A program made the position numbers and the translations under genes. The notes beneath the pieces are model-generated. The model was given only the letters and a program-made list of their open reading frames with translations. It searched no databases and was not told the DNA's origin. 64,000 nt of DNA from Tetragonia tetragonoides (lineage: Eukaryota; Streptophyta; Magnoliopsida; Caryophyllales; Aizoaceae): contig CM076152.1 of assembly GCA_038025085.1 (NCBI GenBank), positions 34,227,501 through 34,291,500 of the forward strand, written 5' to 3'. This document shows positions 16,931 through 28,802 of this stretch, piece by piece (the first letter of the stretch is position 1; each line of letters begins with the position of its first letter).

Positions 16931-18486
16931 TCGCTTTGGGATAGCTCCGCTCCCATTGCTGATATGCCCAATTTTGGGAGCGTGGTCTTTTCCCTCAAAG
17001 GAGAATTTCTGTTAAGGGTTTGTCATGCAACCTCATGCTGTTGTGTGGGAAGGCAGGTGATGGACAAAAGATATGTGTGATATAAGTCGTATTTTCGTGG
17101 AGGATAGTATGCTTGGCCGAACGAGTTTATATGCCCACACGAGTTTATATGCCCACATTCGACGCTAGAGTAGCAATTGCATGTCCATAAAATTTTCATT
17201 TCTGATTTGCGTCATTTCTTCTTAGAACTTGCATCTATGATGTAAAGAAGTTTTGCATTTTCAACCATCTTTGATTTTGTTTTCCGGAGGAAATCTAATT
17301 TGTTCATGAAATGCGATAAGTAATCTATAAAATTAAAACTTTAATAACAAAATGCACAAGTCCTCAAAACACTTATCACTTGGGCTCATTTACTTGTTAG
17401 TTATTCAATGCAATATTTATAAAGTAGATGTGAGTTGAGAAGTATAGGAGTGGGAGGAGAAAGATGGAAAAGGTTGGTTGATTGAATTATTTAATGTAAT
17501 CACAATTGCTCTTTAACCTATGTAAAGATTACTTCGATGACGTAATCAATTTTACTTTTTCCATTTTTGTCTTGAGATGATATCCTCTTCTACACTGTGT
17601 TCCTAGTCTCCTACACTATGTTCGTCTCCTAGACTCTCTCTCATACTACAGAAAGTCCAAAATAAACTAAATAATATTTTGTGACGTATTAGGAGTGTAG
17701 GAGAGGATCTCATGTCGTCCGGCCTCCCCTTCCTTTTCATTTTCACCTCACTATGAAATGATTACATTGTGTTATATTATTAACAATTAAAAGCCACCAC
17801 GTAAATGTGTTAGATGGATTGGCATGAGTGAAATTATGTGATAGTAGACGGATCCATGACTATGAGCCACAACGTAAATACCATAGAAGCAGATTCATCT
17901 TGTATTGAATAGGATATGATGCAAATTGCATGAGTTGACCATAGAGATTGAGCTCTGAGTACATGGCGAGCACCACCCATTTACTCTTAATCTTTCTATT
18001 TCATGATGTTCTGTTGTCAGAATGTCATATAAATGGATTAATGTCATTAATTGGATTAGCTTACATATCACATCGTGTACTCAGCTCACGTAAAAATTTG
18101 GCATGTGAGAATATGAGATGCAACAGAACCAAGCCTTTCTTTTTCAAGTCTGAAACTTCACAGCATCTATTGCACTAAGACAATGAGAAACCAGGCGGAG
18201 CTCCCATTTTCTCCCGTCGAAGTCCGTCATGTGAACATTGTCTTGAGGGCAGGGTAAGCTAATCAATCTTGAAGGTAGATATGAACCACATTTCAAGCTG
18301 TTGGTATCACCCATAATTCTTGCAAAGGCTTCTCCGCATCTGCTTTCCTGTCACCTACAGATGAAAATGTGGAGCAGCAATCATATCACAAATGCCTTTG
18401 GCTTTTTTAGTCTTATACAACATGATCTTGTTTGGATTTTAAAATATAACCGTTCACGGTTTATTTGCAATGAAAATGGTTGAGTT
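16931..18486. other. Intergenic DNA, no gene recognised
   Basis: Between the helicase and the PORR gene. There are short plus-strand reading frames but no conserved motif and no clear terminal repeats. A partial inverted similarity exists around 17590-17720 (CTCCTACACT and AGTGTAGGAG), possibly a degraded MITE. Confidence 0.4.
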
Positions 18487-18711
18487 CGTTTGAATACTCA
18501 AATTGAAATTCTGAACTTCAATGGAAGAATATGCCTTCACATTCGGATGAATCGAAATCCTCGAAATGTAGGGAAGAAGGAGAAGAATTTGAGAAGCAAA
18601 GGTATAACTTGAAATTCTGCAATTGTAAAGCTTTATAAATGATTATCTTAGGCATTGCAAAACAAATTCACCTCAAATTCATTATTTCAAATTCAAGTAT
18701 CCAAACATACC
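18487..18711. mobile_element. MITE-like element with GTTTGAATACT ends
   Basis: The left end GTTTGAATACTCAAATTGAA and the inverted right end GTTTGGATACTTGAATTTGA match well over about 20 bases and bracket 225 bp of non-coding DNA. No target duplication was certain, so the superfamily is open. Confidence 0.55.
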
Positions 18712-20550
18712 ACAAGGAAAATGAAGGAAACTTATAATAAATAAAAAAGAAAAAGAAAGAAAGAAAGAAAAAGAAACAAGAGATAGAGGGCAGGAAGCAA
18801 AGAATCAACCTCCTGATATATTCAGGAAAAATCTGAGGAGCTCAAGCAGTAAGCTCTATCAGAAGCATGGCAAAGGTCCGATTTTTGTCAATCGCAAGTT
18901 TAGATGGGAGATGTTGGTGGTTTGCAGGAGCTCAAGCTGCTTACCTCTATTCTCAACTGCAAGCAACCTCACCCACCCTCCGCCCCCGAAGAAAAAAGGG
19001 GGAAAAAACAAGGAAAATGAAGAATAAGAGGAGAAGAATCCAATCTAAGCAAATTTTTACACAAATAACAAGGATAAGTTTTACATAAGCTGTACAGCAG
19101 CAAGCATATTCTATAAAGATGAGCAGATCCAACCCATTCCCAATCCTACCAGAATACCATGAGATTGACTGAACAATCTGAACTGTAGGGTGGAATGATA
19201 TTTAACGATCGTGGTTAGAGTGGGTATATCTCGCATATCAATATACGACGAGGTCACATGTATAATTCTTAGTCATTGATTGACCATTGTTTAGCCACGC
19301 TTGCATGTAGCAGATGCAACAAACGTTAAGGGATTAATCATTAATGTCCTCATCCTCCTTCCCCAGACACTATAATCCCAAAGACAAGTGAGAGCACAGG
19401 GCATAACTCAACCTTTCAGATTGCAGTGGGATGCATAGGCTTGACGAGGCCAACAAAGACAATTTTAGCAATGGCAGTCAACCTTAATGCAATAATGCTG
19501 CTGGCTAGTGTTGTCCAATTAACATGCTGCAGTCTGAAGTTATATGTTACAACTTACAAAAATAGATATAGCATGTTGTAGAGCATATAAATATGTTCAT
19601 CTGAACATGAATGACTGGAAAGAAAAGTGAGATTTTAGTTCTATAGCAAATTTAAACATTGACATAGGCTACAGCTACATCATCTATGTTTGACATTTGA
19701 ATGAGCAGCAATTGAAATATATACAATCTAAACGTACCCTGTCTTCTTCAAATGTTCCAGTATCATGAAACAGCAGGGACTAAAAATGTTCTCGTACACC
19801 TAGGAAACACTATAATTTATAACCAAATAAAATAGCTAATCAAAGTATCAAACAATGATTCTGTCAAATTAACATTGTCCTCTACTGAATAGGTACATAT
19901 TTAAAGTTTTCAGAAGTTTCTTCACAAGAAGATGAGAGATGGTCATCTTTAAGGCCCGAGGTTAAACAAGAGAAGAAAAATAAAATCAAATAAACACTAA
20001 ATGATGTTTAATGGAAAATTTAGACTTTGAAGTGCTTTATTTACATTGGTTTTGATACGATATGCATGTAGCATATTTTCAAATCCATAACAAATGGCGT
20101 GCCCAAAATCATCTATTAGGGTTAATAAGTTGGTTGTTTTTGTAGTAGGGTTAATACATTGGCATTTTCTTTTCGCCCTTGCTGTTCTTATATAAGAGAA
20201 CTTCCAACTTGACGATATGTTACATATAAATATTAGGGGAGGAAAACTCTGATTTGGAGCACCTCTGCACAAGCAGGGACAGGTCAAGCCATTAAAGCAT
20301 AATTGTGAAAACTCCCTTGATGCTAACAGACAACAAGATAGATAAAATATCATATTCATGCCATCTAGTAGAGTCTTAATCATTTCTGTATGTACTATGC
20401 ATATAAACATCATCATATTACAGAGACACTATCTATCTAGGAAAAGCATGGCAATTCTCATCATTTCATGCATTCCTTGGATGCCGTGGCAGTTACGAAA
20501 GTAAAACTACAGGAAAAATCCAGGGGAAACTGTAAGCCTAGTGAACCAAT
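18712..20550. other. Intergenic DNA downstream of the PORR gene
   Basis: No coding region that I can support. Part of 20420-20767 may be the 3' UTR of the minus-strand PORR gene. A 139-codon minus-strand frame at 19997-20416 shows no recognisable domain and is probably chance. Confidence 0.4.
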
Positions 20551-20607
20551 TCCATAACCTGACAATTTTTTATTATTTTTTTTTTATGATCCATAACCTG
20601 ACAATTT
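20551..20607 (-). mobile_element. Tail-only retroposon insertion with 18-bp TSD
   Basis: TCCATAACCTGACAATTT is repeated exactly at 20551-20568 and 20590-20607. The 21 bases between are almost pure T with two A interruptions (a poly-A tail on the minus strand). It sits about 160 bases past the stop codon of the PORR gene, so it may lie in its 3' UTR. Confidence 0.75.
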
Positions 20608-20767
20608 AAGTGTCCACATAACCTTCTGAATAATATTTTTGAACTCAGTGAAATGCACAGATGATAACTAAATAGCAAAGAATACCATCTTCATATCAGG
20701 TGTTCTTACCGTAAGTGCAGGAGAAAATGTCACATATACTCAGAACTTTCTTGTCGGGTACAACATG

Positions 20768-22054
20768 CTACTCATCAGACTCTTCATCCAAATCTGAGCA
20801 CTCCTCCTCCCAGCATTCCTCTTCAGCCTCGGACTCTTCCTCCTCTAAGTTACTTTCATCCTCTCCTTTTCCATTCACAACATTGTCAAGCAAGAAGTCT
20901 TGTGCTGCCAAATAGTTCATACCTTTACCCCGATAAAGAAGCCCTGATCTCATCACATAAAAGAACTTATCCCTAATACAAGCCAGTGGATGCGGGTCAA
21001 CTAATTTTGCCCTCCTATAACCTTCCTTTAGAGTAATAGTAGTTGTCTTACACTTCAACGAGAGATAGAAAATGCCTGGATACCTAGTGAAAATCCGAGT
21101 GAACTTATGAGGAAGATTCAATTCCTCTCTCAAGCTTCTGAAATAGTTCCTCTTAGTCTTCTTATGTATTGTCAAGCTCAAAAACTCATGCAAAACTCCA
21201 ACAACCCGTTTCTCCATTAGCTCGCTATTGGGATCGATTCTTGTCGAATCCTCATAAGGCGAAATGTAAGGCAACTTATGAAACTCCTCCATCCAAGCCT
21301 TAACCTTCTTTTGAGCCCCATAACCCCTAGGAAAACTCATAGGAAAAGCCAAACCAGTTTGTCCCTTTTTAAACTGCCTATACTGGTCACCCACCTGAGT
21401 ATCCTCACAACTCTTTTGCAAAGCTGAAACAGCATACTCTTTTCTCCAATTCACAAGGCTCAAAATGGGCAACCCATTAGACCATTTTTCAACCCTAAAA
21501 TGATCTGGGTATTTCAAAATTAATGTCTTTTCAAAGCTATCAGGCAAACCCAGATCCCATTTTAAAGGATAAATAGATAGCAATGACACAGACTTAGATT
21601 TCATCATCATAAGAACCCTAGAAAGGCGTTCTACAATACCCAATTCATGTTCTGAATAAATCAACTGTTCTTGTTGGTCTAAAGCTAATGCTAAATCAGT
21701 AAGACGAAAACAAGGCAAGCTAGGATAACGAGAGTGAGGAAATTCATGAAATAGAGTAGGGTACCTTCTGAGAAATCTTAGAACAGGGACAGTGAGACCC
21801 AACAATTTTTGCCAATCAGAAACTGTTTTTGCAGTGATAAATGATGTGGGTGAGCGTTTAATGGCGTCTTTGAGGATCATGGCAGCTTTGAGATCGGTTT
21901 CTTTGTCTATTATGTTGTCTAGGGACTTGTTTTTGACCCATTTTAGGCGGACTTTTGTTATGGTTCGCCATTGTTGGTTGTTGTTGGTGGAAATTGGGGT
22001 TGATAGAAGGTGGGTTTTTAGGAGAGAAATGAGATTTTGGGGTTTGAAGATCAT
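20768..22054 (-). CDS. WTF9: PORR-domain organellar RNA-binding protein, WTF9-like
   Basis: Single exon on the minus strand, 428 residues from the ATG at 22054. An upstream in-frame ATG at 22237 adds 61 residues that are low in conservation features. I prefer 22054 because MIFKPQNLISLLKTHLLS looks like a mitochondrial presequence and leads straight into the domain. The PORR domain runs from about residue 35 (VRLKWVKNKSLDNIID), through LLGLTVPVLRFLRRYPTLFH, YPLKWDLGLPDSF, SFPRGYGAQKKVKAWMEEFH and HKKTKRNYFRSLREELNLPH, to GIFYLSLKCKTTTITLKEGY near residue 365. The last 30 residues are strongly acidic. Family members bind group II introns and aid their splicing in plastids or mitochondria; WTF9 is reported for mitochondrial rpl2 and ccmFC. 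The assignment to WTF9 rather than another PORR member is from recalled similarity. Confidence 0.88.
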   Translation of the reverse strand: MIFKPQNLISLLKTHLLSTPISTNNNQQWRTITKVRLKWVKNKSLDNIIDKETDLKAAMILKDAIKRSPTSFITAKTVSDWQKLLGLTVPVLRFLRRYPTLFHEFPHSRYPSLPCFRLTDLALALDQQEQLIYSEHELGIVERLSRVLMMMKSKSVSLLSIYPLKWDLGLPDSFEKTLILKYPDHFRVEKWSNGLPILSLVNWRKEYAVSALQKSCEDTQVGDQYRQFKKGQTGLAFPMSFPRGYGAQKKVKAWMEEFHKLPYISPYEDSTRIDPNSELMEKRVVGVLHEFLSLTIHKKTKRNYFRSLREELNLPHKFTRIFTRYPGIFYLSLKCKTTTITLKEGYRRAKLVDPHPLACIRDKFFYVMRSGLLYRGKGMNYLAAQDFLLDNVVNGKGEDESNLEEEESEAEEECWEEECSDLDEESDE

Positions 22055-22237
22055 AAAGTGAGGATTTTTAAAGAGAAGTGAGAGGTATAGGAGATGAAAT
22101 TTTGGTGGGTTTGGAGAGTTTTGAGCTTGGAGGTTTACACTACGGACTACGGAGGCAGAGCGGGAGGGAGGAGAAAGGGAGAGGATGACTAGTCGCCTAG
22201 CCGGGTTGCTCTTTGTTTTTTGCTGAACAAAATGCAA

Positions 22238-23047
22238 GTGAATGGCACTGAGAAATTATCTCAAGTTATCTCACTCAATTACTCGAATTCACTTCAAAAA
22301 TGGTAACTATGGAAGTTAGGAGTACGATTCAGAATCATCTAATAACTTTTCTCGAGGTATTTTCTGTTATCTCATGTTCGGATTCTCGTATTCAATTAAA
22401 AATAAATGAGACTGAATGAACTACCCGCGCAAGTACTGCCCCATCAACATAACACTATCAAAGGGCAAGTATAGTTTTTAGATTCCGACAGTTACTAGGT
22501 ATGAGGATGATAAATCGAATCCATAACCTTGAAACCTCGCCTTACCAAATCACTTCATATTAGGAAACAATTTGCAACTACTTGACCACCACCCTTATGA
22601 TTTGGACTGGACTAATTCGAACTAAAGTGAAGTAAAAATAAGATGGAATGAATATAGCTGAAGTCAGAAACAACCAAAAGGGATTTGTGAGAAGTTCGAC
22701 ATTCTCATTACTTAAATATGATACACTATACTTGTTGTGGATACTTTACCCTTTAGTCATGACCCATAATACCTAGGACGAATCTAAAATTCAAAAAATA
22801 GGTATATCGAAAATAATCTGTATACCTTATTGGAAATGGTTAAATATAAATTTGTATACATATATGTATCCCCGAATCTCACTTTGATGGGATTTTCATT
22901 TGGGTTGTTGTTGTGATGACAATGAGTCGTGTCTAAGACATCGCCTAGAGAACGTTGGTGTTATCATGTCGTGTCGCCTTCACCTAATGGGTGACTCAGG
23001 CTAGGCACGCATAGGTCGTGTCTCATATACCGTCCTTATTCGGACTG
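22238..23047. other. PORR gene upstream region
   Basis: This should hold the minus-strand promoter of the PORR gene. I see no TATA box that I would defend. The rest is intergenic without recognisable features. Confidence 0.4.
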
Positions 23048-23229
23048 GGCTAGCTATACAATGGGTGTAATATACACCCCATTGTTTAGTGTCTATCTAT
23101 CTCCTTTTCTTTAGGACCTATTAGATTTCATGGAGATAGTACGGGTGTGTGGGTCCAAGGAAGAAGAGAGATAGTCACAAATAAAGGGGGGACAGTGGGC
23201 TGAATATTACACCCATTGTATGGCTAGCT
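23048..23229. mobile_element. MITE with 8-bp TSD, hAT-like
   Basis: GGCTAGCT flanks the element at 23048-23055 and 23222-23229. The 166-bp body (23056-23221) has inverted ends ATACAATGGGTGTAATATAC and ATACAATGGGTGTAATATTC, with similarity continuing inward (ACCCCATTGT / AGCCCACTGT). An 8-bp duplication points to the hAT superfamily. Confidence 0.85.
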
Positions 23230-25678
23230 TTGTTGCCCTTATTCCCCACTACCACACTGAGAATATACTAGAGATGATCATCTGCGGTTTGCGTTGGATA
23301 CAATACGGGCTTTTGATGAAAAGTTGTCCAATGAGCCAAAAACACATTGTCTTTGTCCGCTCATCAGGGCTCAAAACTATTGTCATGACCTGTTTTATTA
23401 ACGGGTCAGACTTGGTCATGGGATAATGGGTTTTTTTAAAAAAATATTTCCAAATTAAATTTTAGATTTTCTTTTTTGTTTGTTTATGATAATAAGCAAA
23501 CTATTAATATGCACCCTAACTCCAAATCAAGCGTAATACTTCATGCAATCGTTATTTTGATATTTTCTGAAGCACCCAAGATATATCTTAACAACACACA
23601 ACTATAAAAAAAACTCATCAATTTTTAAGTAGAAAATATTTAACGACTCAGGTTAAGCCCGCCCATTAAATAGATTTTTTTCCAAAAACCTTGTTAATAC
23701 CTACTCATATTGTGGGGCGGGAGAACTAGGCTTTTCGGACTATCCTATCGATAATGATTAGAATATAGGGATGTGAACGATTACAGACTATAGTTGTATG
23801 TCAATAAGCTAAGGTCTTAGCCTAAAAATCAAGACCGAGAAAGGAGAAATTGGGCACCCAAGTCTTAGACTTGATTCTCTGTCCCTCTCCCATTATTATA
23901 TGTTACTCATAGATTATTGGTATTACCCAACTTTGATAAATATTTCAATTTCACATTTTTAGCTGATGATACATTCATTTGCGATGTCTTAACTTTGACA
24001 ACTTGCAACTCCCAAACCCTGTTTGTTCACCTCACATTTACAACTCATTCAAGTTAGTCACCCAACACAATCAAAGTTATTAACAAATGATGAATGCTCA
24101 ATCAAGTGTTCCAGCTATCTGTCTATTCCGGTCAATACATAAACATCCGTTGTTGTACCAGATACAACGACCTGAAAGATAGTAATTAAGACATGTTAAG
24201 ACATACAAGACAACAATGATGAGCCCCAAATTTCAACATACATTAGATGATGAAAAGTGATCATGCATTTCAATCGAAGGAAATACTTAGCATGCTATGA
24301 ATCATGAAGGCTTAGCAGATATGGGACTGAATTATTCTTCATTGATACTATGAAACCTTTTGACACGCACAAATCGAGAAATAGTCCAAATTTACTCATC
24401 TAGCTCTTAGATTCTATGGAATGAAAAACTTTAGAAGTCCTTTCAGTAAAGATCTTGTATCTTTTGGTCTAAAGAGGTGGGTTGCATACTTGGTCGCTAT
24501 GAGGCAGTACATGTATATGAGGTTTTACCTATCTTATACTCCCATTATATCAAACCAAAGAAGTTCATTTGGGACTTCTAGGGTGCTTTTATGAAAATGC
24601 CCAATCATTCTAAAGTTTTATGGCCAGTCAAGGATGATAAAGTTAACTGTATAAATCGAAAAGAAATGGCTAAAGATGGTACGAAAACTATGTTCTTTTC
24701 AGCGTATTTTTAGTTTAGTAGTGCCCATTTAGTAAGTCAAGTAAGTCAAGTTCAATTCAGTTTAAGAGTTCGATATTGAAAAGGTTTTGACAAGATATTA
24801 AAAATTAAAAGGTCACAATCCAATTTAGATCCAATTCAATTAAAATCTGTATAATCCATTGCATAGGAGAAATGAGGATTCAGAGTAAAACTCAAAAATG
24901 TCATCCTGATAACACTAGACATCTTCATTCACTTAAGCATCAGAAGCCTGTGGTTTATAATATATCAATGTAATTAGGTTATCTAGAGATACTGACATAC
25001 TTATGATATTTCAATTTCATCAACATTTGTAGTGTTATTTTTAGATCTTATGGTCGTTTAAGGGTGATTATTAGTGTAAATATATGCCGCTATTTGGCTA
25101 TCAATCCATGATAATTCCTTTCCGTTTCGGATGCTAAAAAATAAGGATATATGCATAGTAAACCAAACAATAAGAAAGAGGAATTCATCAAAAGAGAAAT
25201 TGGGAGTGGAAATTTGCAGAAATGTCATCCTGTTAACACCACAACACATCTTCATTAATCCTTAGATTGAAGATGCACGGTGTTCACAGGATATATAATT
25301 GTTTGCACATGCCGAAATCTTGTGAAAATGTTGTTGTATACTTTTCCAAGATATACTAAATGTGCAATAACAAACAGGGGCTTATTAACAATCACCATTG
25401 TGGTTCATAGCAAATTAGCATAGATCATAAACAAACTTATTGATCTAGTGATATTACTAAATTCCCATCAACCCCAATATGATACTATTTCATGCTCTAA
25501 AATTTAAAGAACTTTAATTTCATATGCTCAATGAAAATTAAGAATATTTCTGTTGATGCTAGCTTCATAATACCCACATCAAAATAAAACAAAGTTTATG
25601 CAAAATCAAACTTTGCAAGCAAGAATAGAGAACCCAAAAGCACAATAAATCAGCTAGACAATGAAAAAAGTATACCTC
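23230..25678. other. Intergenic DNA, no protein gene recognised
   Basis: Low coding potential on both strands. Two similar segments, one near 24895 (AATGTCATCCTGATAACACT) and one near 25222 (AATGTCATCCTGTTAACACC), each followed by a CATCTTCATT motif, form a diverged direct repeat. This stretch could be part of the minus-strand transcription unit suggested at 25759-25870. Confidence 0.4.
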
Positions 25679-25757
25679 AATAAATAAATAAATAAATAAA
25701 TAATGAAAAAAGTGAAAGAAGATCTAAAGCACTTGAATTGAGCTAAACTTAAGAAAG

Positions 25758-25800
<43 letters not shown>
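25679..25800. repeat. AAAT and GA microsatellites
   Basis: An AAAT-type tract (about 25679-25704) and a pure GA tract of about 40 bases (25760-25799) lie within 60 bases of each other. Read on the minus strand the GA tract is a CT tract, common in plant 5' leaders. Confidence 0.9.
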
Positions 25801-25804
<4 letters not shown>

Positions 25805-25860
25805 ATTCAGAAGATGTGAATTGAGAATTTGTTGACTGTTTGAGAGTGAAATGAACCCAT

Positions 25861-25869
25861 TTTTATAGA
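25861..25869 (-). promoter_or_regulatory. Candidate TATA box on the minus strand
   Basis: Read on the minus strand, TTCTATAAAAATGG lies here, followed about 60 bases further on by a CT-rich leader-like tract (25760-25799). The order and spacing fit a plant core promoter, but no open reading frame of substance follows, so any product would be non-coding or spliced from small exons. Confidence 0.35.
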
Positions 25870-26102
25870 AGGGGAAGATAAGATTATGCATCATGGTGCC
25901 ATGAAATGGGGGACATGTGTCAGTGTCACCTCATTTTTTTGCCTTTTCTGTTCTACAGTTCTTTGGTTAGTTGCCTACTTGGGTTTTTTTTAATTAATTA
26001 ATTTATTTATTTTGATTGTTTTTTTAATTTCTTGATTTTCATTTTCTTTTTGGTTGTGGATATTCTGGGGATCCAAAAAGCTGCTGCCTGGACAGTGGAC
26101 AC

Positions 26103-26230
26103 TTTTTTTTTAGGGGAAAATTAAATTCATTCATTAATAATAAGCCATACGGCATCTACAAACGAAATCAAAAACAACAAGATTCAATTCTAAAACATCA
26201 AATAACATTCGAGAGAAGCTATGTTACAAA
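26103..26230 (-). mobile_element. LINE-like retroposon 3' end (minus strand)
   Basis: A T run followed by AGGGGAAAATTAAATTCATT matches the tail region of the retroposon at 8088-8624, and the similarity continues (TCTAAAACATCA, ACATTCGA, AAGCTATGTTA). Only the 3' part is recognisable and no target duplication was found. Confidence 0.6.
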
Positions 26231-26272
26231 TTTACTAAGCGAAGTAGGTTACAAATTTACATCACTACCTAA

Positions 26273-26600
26273 TAGGCCTGGGCAACAGCCGAGTCGGGCC
26301 ATTTATTAAATGGGTTGGGCCGGGGAAGCTATGTTTGTGGTTGGGTCAGATCATTTATGGGTCGGATTATTAATGGATCGAGCCGTTTCATTGTAGCCCG
26401 TATAAAATTTTAAAAATATTTTTTTAATAATAAAGTATTTTGTAGGTTGATCAATTTGTGATCCGATATGACCCATTTAATTTTTAAATAGGTCGGTCCA
26501 TTTTGATTCGCTCATTTATAATTGTAAACGTGCTTTGACCCGTTGGACACTTGGTCGGACCGAGTCGGCTAGAGGATCCCCTCCCACTTGCCCAGGTCTA
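26273..26600. mobile_element. hAT-like MITE with GGGTTGGGCC-type interior
   Basis: The ends are TAGGCCTGGGCAA and, inverted, TAGACCTGGGCAA. The flanks CTACCTAA (26265-26272) and CTGCCTGT (26601-26608) agree at 5 of 8 positions, a weak duplication. The interior is rich in GGGTCGG/CCCGACC-like motifs. It belongs with the elements at 39086-39342 and 51346-51516. Confidence 0.65.
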
Positions 26601-27818
26601 CTGCCTGTACATGTTTAGATTTTAGATATGAAAGTCGTATACTTTGCCAATTTTGGGGTTTCAGTTTTTAATTTAGGGACGGTAAGTATTCAGTAATTCA
26701 GTTTCTTTTGGTTAAAAGGAGCATAAATTTACTCTTTGTAATTGTAGATTCAATGAAAATAAGTTCAGTTCTGAAAAATTCAGATCAGTTTAGTAAATTT
26801 TAGTTCAGTTCAGTATTGTGCAAATAAGTTCAATTTAAAGAAGGTGGCGAGAACAAAGTCTTACTTGTTATATTATATACTCCGTAATGTTTAAACTAAT
26901 AATATTTCATTTAGAAGAAGAAAAAAGTATTTCAAAGGAAAACTTAAGGCTTACAAACCTAAAACACTAGAAAAGGGTGCCTATAAATGTTGCACAAAAA
27001 CTGTATAGGACCCTCTTACGGTGAGATGGGGGTAATTTAAATGAAAATTAAAATAAAGATGCTTTTGTGGACAAAAATGACACTTTTTTTTTTTTTTTTT
27101 TTAAAGTCACCTCATCTCACCGTAGAATGACCTTATACAAAATTATTTATTTTTTGTTAAGAAAAAAAAGTTTAAACTTTCAGTTTGTGTCTTTAACGTT
27201 GTAACTGGGGCAGTCTCCTCATTTGCACCAAAAAAAAACAGAAAAAAAGGTTTAATAAGTCAAATCTCTGTTAGTGGTTAATGAACTCTTACCCTCCGGT
27301 ATACAAACATCTTACATTTTATAGAAAGGTCTTAGCATAATGTTCCTACTATAAAATTTTATATTCTCTATTACAAGTGAGGTCGTCACTCTTTTTATAT
27401 TCGTCCCATAATATAACTTGTTTTAGAAAATTAGTTTTTTTTTATATTATAAGTCATTTTAGAATTCCGACAAAGTAGTTATTACTTTTTACCAAATTGT
27501 CATTGTTTCACATTACCTTATTGATTACTCGTTTTTTTGTTAAATTCAAAGTCAAGGGGTAAACTAGTCAAATTTAATTATTTTTGGTAGAATTGAGACT
27601 TTAATACAAGTTACTTTTTTAATTCGTGTGCAAAAATCTTAAACGACTTATATTATGGGATGAAGGGAGTAAAACATAGTGAATTTACAATAGCATCACG
27701 TGGTTAAAGTTTATAATATATAAGAGATATTTTTTCAGGATTACCAAGGTCTAAGACTCTGTTATGCTCAATTGGAAAAATTGAACTGAAATAAACTAAA
27801 TTGAATTGATTTTTTTAG
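26601..27818. repeat. Cluster of old MITEs
   Basis: About 27000-27141 is a diverged copy of the TGTATAAGAC-type MITE seen at 11876 (left CTGTATAGGACCCTCTTACG; right end inverted TTGTATAAGGTCATTCTACG). About 27399-27669 is a Stowaway-like copy related to that at 6758 but inverted (left TCGTCCCATAATATAACTTG; right end CTTATATTATGGGATGAAGG). No gene lies between them. Confidence 0.6.
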
Positions 27819-28443
27819 TGAATTGCTATTTACCGCCCAAAAATACTCACCACCGCCCTTAGAATTTACGATTTTGCCCTTCACTCGTTTTTTTTCCCAG
27901 TTCGTAGTATCGGACGTCTACAATTTCCGCCTGACCCATGGGTGAGGCGGAATCTACAGACGCCTGACCCATGGGTCAGCCGTCTGCAATTTCCACCTCA
28001 CCCATGGGTTAGGCGTCTGTAGATTCCGCCTCACTCGTGGATCAGGCGGAAATTACAGACACCCGACCCAATTTCTGCGAAAAAAAAATTATTTCCGCCT
28101 GATCCATGGGTGAGGCGGAATCTGCAGACGCCTGACCCATATTCCGCCTGACCCATGGGTGAGGCGGAAATTACATACGCCCGACCCAATTTCTGCGAAA
28201 AAAAAATTACCTCGGACGGCGTCGACGACACTTCTTGGTCGCCGGAAGACATTTGCGGTCGTTCCTTGCTTGCCGGTGAGAGAATGTTGGTGAATGTGGG
28301 TGGGTGTGAGAGTGGGTGGGTGTGGGAGAGTTAGAGAGGGAGAGGGAGAGTGGGAGAAAGAATGGTGAAAATGTGAGCGGGGGCAATATTGTAATTTCCA
28401 AGGGCGGTGATAAGTAATTTTATGGCGGTATATAGTAACACCC
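27819..28443. mobile_element. MULE-like element with long TIRs and a modular CCATGGG core
   Basis: Terminal inverted repeats of about 60 bp match closely: TATTTACCGCCC and CACCGCCCTTAGAATTTACG on the left; TATATACCGCC and CACCGCCCTTGGAAATTACA read from the right. Flanking T-rich stretches (TTTTTTTAG / TTTTTTTAA) could be a 9-bp target duplication but are low complexity. The core (27930-28170) repeats a module pairing CCGCCTGACCCATGGG with GGGTGAGGCGG in alternating orientation, then TTTCTGCGAAAAAAAAATTA twice. No transposase is present. Confidence 0.7.
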
Positions 28444-28802
28444 TTTTTTTAACGTGACCATTAATTATTTAAAACTCATCCAAGCATATTCAATAATTGA
28501 CTCACTTGAAAGTATACCTTGAAATCTTTCCAATAACATAATTATCATCGTGAATTTATTTTGTAATAAAAAATTATATAAGCAATTTTATTTTTTTTGC
28601 TTAACGAGTGATAGAGTTAAACATGAGTTGAATTGAATTGAACTAAACTAAATTTAAGTGATATTAAGTAGATTGTGGTCTCTTTAGTCAATCATAATGT
28701 TTTACATGTCTTCATCTCCAACATTATTATCTAAATCTCTATCTTCACCAAGAACTTCAGTCATTGCTAGCATATTACTCGATTCCCACGTTTATAGATA
28801 TA
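28444..28802. other. Flanking DNA left of the mirrored composite
   Basis: AT-rich spacer between the MULE-like element and the first hairpin-CTAG terminus. Nothing else is recognised. Confidence 0.5.

Noticed and set aside
22055..22237. The upstream in-frame ATG of the PORR gene as the start
   Set aside because: The extra 61 residues are low complexity, and the internal ATG opens a presequence directly before the conserved domain. The longer form cannot be excluded.
23230..25860. A microRNA or trans-acting siRNA precursor
   Set aside because: I looked by eye for well-known conserved plant miRNA and miR390-site sequences and saw none; no foldback was found.
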